A stretch of 64,000 nt of DNA from Fen-1118 sp964647025 (GTDB lineage: Bacteria; Myxococcota_A; Polyangia; Fen-1088), in assembly GCA_964647025.1 (NCBI GenBank), contig CAZYFU010000010.1:21913-85912 (forward strand), in the 5' to 3' direction. The position numbers were made by a program, and so were the translations under genes. Below are positions 61,770-64,000 of this stretch, piece by piece (position 1 is the stretch's first letter; each line of letters opens with the position of its first letter). The notes under the pieces were generated by a model, which worked only from the letters and a program-made list of their open reading frames with translations, searched no databases and had not been told where the DNA came from.

Positions 61770-62234
61770 TCAGTTGATGCGGACGCCGCCGCCGCGAATG
61801 CGATTGATGTTGGTCGCGCGAGAGAGGATGTTCTTGCCGCGCACCTGCACCTCGCCCGCCGCGGACACCGTGATGAGCGACTTGCCAGTTCGGATGGTCA
61901 CCGACTCGCTGGCGCCGAGCTCGATGGTCTTGGCGTCGAGCTTGATGTGGTCGTCGAGCGATTCGTGTTCGGGACCCGGGAACGTGCACCACAGCACCGG
62001 AGTCCTCATTCCCTCGGCGAGAACGGAGATCGCGGGCACTGGTGCCAGCGCCACGGCGGCTTCGAGCCAACGTCGATCGACCTGGCTCGGGACGCGCACC
62101 TCGACGGTCCTTCCGGACTCGTCGCGGAAGCCCGCCTTTCGGCCCGGCCCAACCGTCACTACGTGGCCTTCCACGGCACCGGTCCGTGTGGGCTCCAGAT
62201 CATCCACCGATCTCAGCTTGCGTACGAGTCGCAT
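61770..62234 (-). CDS. DUF3540 domain protein (T6SS-associated)
   Basis: A 154-residue protein of the DUF3540 family: GHVVTVGPGRKAGFRDESGR, VSVLAEGMRTPVLWCTFPG-like strands and a C-terminal repetitive beta-helix style segment (DAKTIELGASESVTIRTGKS, GEVQVRGKNILSRATNINRI) resembling the VgrG tail. It is the first gene of this minus-strand module. GGAGG four bases before ATG 62234 supports the start. Confidence 0.8.
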   Translation of the reverse strand: MRLVRKLRSVDDLEPTRTGAVEGHVVTVGPGRKAGFRDESGRTVEVRVPSQVDRRWLEAAVALAPVPAISVLAEGMRTPVLWCTFPGPEHESLDDHIKLDAKTIELGASESVTIRTGKSLITVSAAGEVQVRGKNILSRATNINRIRGGGVRIN

Positions 62235-62349
62235 GGTCCCTCCGAGGCCGGAATTGTATATCGCGGGTTCGAGACACGGTGTGGCTTTTCGTCCAGGATG
62301 GCGAGCCTTCTGCGGGAGCGGCCCTCCGTGTCTCTTCCCGGTGCGCGGA

Positions 62350-63474
62350 CTATCCCTCGCTGGTTAGCGTCGTTTGCCCCTCGCTCGCCTGCTTGGGCGG
62401 CCAGCGGGTGAACAGCCGTCCGATCAGGTAGCCGGCCAGGCCACCTCCGAAGTGGCACCAGCGATCGATGCCAGGGAGGAACGAGATCGCGACGTTGATC
62501 GCGAGGAGCACGATGAGCCGCTGGCGCAGGCCGCGCGCGATCAGCGCGGGAAAGAACTGGTGTCGCCCGCGCAGAAGCCCGAGCGTGGCGCCTATCAGCC
62601 CCCACACCGCGCCCGAGGCACCGACCGACGGTGCGCCGGTGAGCAGGGTGCTTGCGATCCCGCCTGCGACCGCGGTGCCGAAATACAGAAGGGCCAACCG
62701 CTTGCGTCCGAGCAGCGGCTCGAGGAAGGAGCCGACACTGTAGAGCGACAACATGTTCACGATGAGGTGGGTGGCGTTGCGCTGGTCGTGCAGAAGCGCG
62801 TAGGTGAACAAGCGCCAGAGCTCGCCGCTGCGGACGGCATCGGGGTTGTTCGCGAGCATCTGGTAGACGTGTCTGGCCCGCGGATCGCCGCCGCTGCTCA
62901 CGATGAAGAACAGTACGCACAGGACGATGAGCGCGACCGTGAGGTGTGGAAACCTTCGCGTGTTTCCCTTTACGAAGGCCATCGCCTCCAGGCGTTCCTT
63001 GCGCCCACGCTGCGCGATGCCCTCGATATCGGCCAAGGAGAGCGGCGGGATGTCGGGCAGGTCGCGGGTTGCCTTTTCCAACTCGGGCAGGGCGCGGCCG
63101 GCTACACGCCGGGTAAGGCCTTGCTCGTCCACATGGTAGAAGCCGATCTGGTCGTGGTTGCGGTGGCGATCGTCGGCGGCCTTGAGCGCCTCGGCTACGC
63201 TGGCGTCTCCGCCCGCCACGACGACGAACAGAAGCCCCCGCTCGTGTGCGTGCAGGATGCGGTCGAGGTGCATGCCGAGGTCTTCGCCGACCGCGTGCTG
63301 GTCCAGCAACACCAGCCCCTTGCCCGATCCCAGCCACTCGAACACCGCCACCGGCTCGTGCAGGGCGACCAGCGCAGCGGCGTTTCGACCGGCCTTGCCG
63401 GCGACGTCCGGATCCGCCAAAGCCACGATCAGGCGGTCGCGGACGGATGCTGTTTTCCCGGGATCGTTTGTCAC
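62350..63474 (-). CDS. Rhomboid-family intramembrane serine protease with N-terminal cytoplasmic domain
   Basis: A 374-residue protein. The first 170 residues form a soluble domain (VALADPDVAGKAGRNAAALV; ADDRHRNHDQIGFYHVDEQG) of unknown role. The C-terminal 200 residues are a six- or seven-helix rhomboid: FTYALLHDQRNATHLIVNML with the conserved His/Asn, catalytic Ser in VGASGAVWGLIGAT and catalytic His in CHFGGGLAGYLIG. Start is GTG 63474; no ATG gives a better N terminus. It stands apart from the T6SS-like module by 115 bases. Its substrate is unknown. Confidence 0.83.
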   Translation of the reverse strand: MTNDPGKTASVRDRLIVALADPDVAGKAGRNAAALVALHEPVAVFEWLGSGKGLVLLDQHAVGEDLGMHLDRILHAHERGLLFVVVAGGDASVAEALKAADDRHRNHDQIGFYHVDEQGLTRRVAGRALPELEKATRDLPDIPPLSLADIEGIAQRGRKERLEAMAFVKGNTRRFPHLTVALIVLCVLFFIVSSGGDPRARHVYQMLANNPDAVRSGELWRLFTYALLHDQRNATHLIVNMLSLYSVGSFLEPLLGRKRLALLYFGTAVAGGIASTLLTGAPSVGASGAVWGLIGATLGLLRGRHQFFPALIARGLRQRLIVLLAINVAISFLPGIDRWCHFGGGLAGYLIGRLFTRWPPKQASEGQTTLTSEG

Positions 63475-64000
63475 GGGCTCGATTGTAATGGATGGAAACC
63501 GGACCTGCCTTCGACGCGTCTGTAGGACAAATACTGACAAGCCAATCCGACGCCAGGCGGACATGCAAATCAGAAGGCTGATCGGTTACTTATCCATGTC
63601 CGATCCACTACCCTCTAAGTCGTGGAGAAGACTCTGGCAGTTACCGATGGGCCGGGACAAAGGCAGACACCCTCCGATGGCCATGCACCATACCCCTCCA
63701 CTCCACCCCGCGCGAGCTTCGACCAGCTTGCGCCCCTGTCGCTGCCTCTGTCCCGGCCGACTCCTCCTCGTTCCTTCCCACTCCCTGTCTTCTGATTGAA
63801 AGGTCTGCTTTCGCCCCCGTTCCCGATCTCGATACAAACGGCTCTCTCACAATCTCGCTTGGATAGTGATCGGGGACGGGGGAGAAGGCAGACCCACTCA
63901 GTATAGGCGGTGACACCCGGGTTTGCCTAGCGGTCAACTGGGGAGGGGCAGGGCAATCGAGTTCTGCCCCCACGGGAATGGGGAATTGCGGTTCGCATCG
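63475..64000. other. 526-base gene-free region at the window end
   Basis: No supported gene. It contains the rhomboid promoter region, an imperfect inverted repeat (listed separately) and a related motif near 63646-63670 sharing GGGAC and AGGCAGAC. It could be the edge of a mobile or repetitive element continuing beyond the window. Confidence 0.5.
63802..63894. repeat. Imperfect inverted repeat with 39-base spacer
   Basis: 63802-63828 (GGTCTGCTTTCGCCCCCG...) and 63868-63894 (...GGGGGAGAAGGCAGACC) are reverse complements with 3 mismatches in 27 positions. Together they could fold into a long hairpin or mark paired copies of a dispersed element. Confidence 0.6.

Overview
The window is GC-rich chromosomal DNA with tightly packed genes. 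It most likely comes from a myxobacterium (Myxococcota), probably a Polyangia/Sorangium-type lineage. The evidence is many lipoproteins with Gly/Ala/Ser-rich linkers, DUF4215 Cys-rich repeats with a fibro-slime domain, TPR/PEGA proteins, AgmX/PglI-type lipoproteins, a MYXO-CTERM-like tail and a FliA/FlgM pair. The taxonomy is an inference from gene content. I saw no rRNA, tRNA, CRISPR array or intact insertion sequence.

Layout. 1-4.8 kb: the 3' part of hydE ([FeFe]-hydrogenase maturation), metY with an XRE-cupin regulator upstream, and a lipoprotein carrying a GH45 cellulase domain. 5-9.6 kb: fibro-slime/DUF4215 lipoprotein, serS, a membrane-anchored unknown and an HU/IHF gene. 9.6-16.5 kb: a PEP-dikinase-like enzyme, envelope unknowns, two AgmX/PglI-type lipoproteins and an acyl-CoA dehydrogenase. 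16.7-26.2 kb: a U32 (RlhA-like) protein, a damaged SRPBCC gene, a PEGA/TPR/lipoprotein operon, penicillin-binding protein 1A and a Pro-rich envelope protein. 26.5-31.4 kb: a DUF763 protein, flgM, fliA behind a sigma-54-type promoter, an NtrC-family regulator with degenerate receiver and GAFTGA motifs, and crcB.

31.6-39.6 kb: a partial complex I operon, nuoEF(fused)-J-K-L-M-N, with most start and stop codons overlapping. NuoL has a PKD-like C-terminal extension. The A, B, C, D, G, H and I subunits must lie elsewhere. 39.7-43.6 kb: zinc-ribbon membrane protein, S41 (CtpA-type) protease, secreted metallo-beta-lactamase-fold hydrolase and trmO. 43.7-50.6 kb: a very unusual secreted lipoprotein with lamin-tail and PEP-dikinase domains, more cell-surface proteins including a Thr-rich MYXO-CTERM-like protein, and a gene with an apparent frameshift at a G7 run. 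50.7-53.7 kb: uvrC, and a lipoprotein with DLPPD-type repeats whose 3' end overlaps uvrC.

53.9-62.2 kb: the most system-like accessory region. DUF3540, DUF2169, a catalytically degenerate ketosynthase-like protein, a PAAR-like DUF4150 protein and a 791-aa putative toxin with a hydrophobic hairpin region are followed by two four-helix membrane proteins of similar layout. I read this as a type VI secretion effector-delivery module with candidate immunity genes. The effector/immunity end is visibly less GC-rich than the adaptor end. The window closes with a rhomboid protease gene and about 0.5 kb of gene-free DNA carrying an imperfect inverted repeat.
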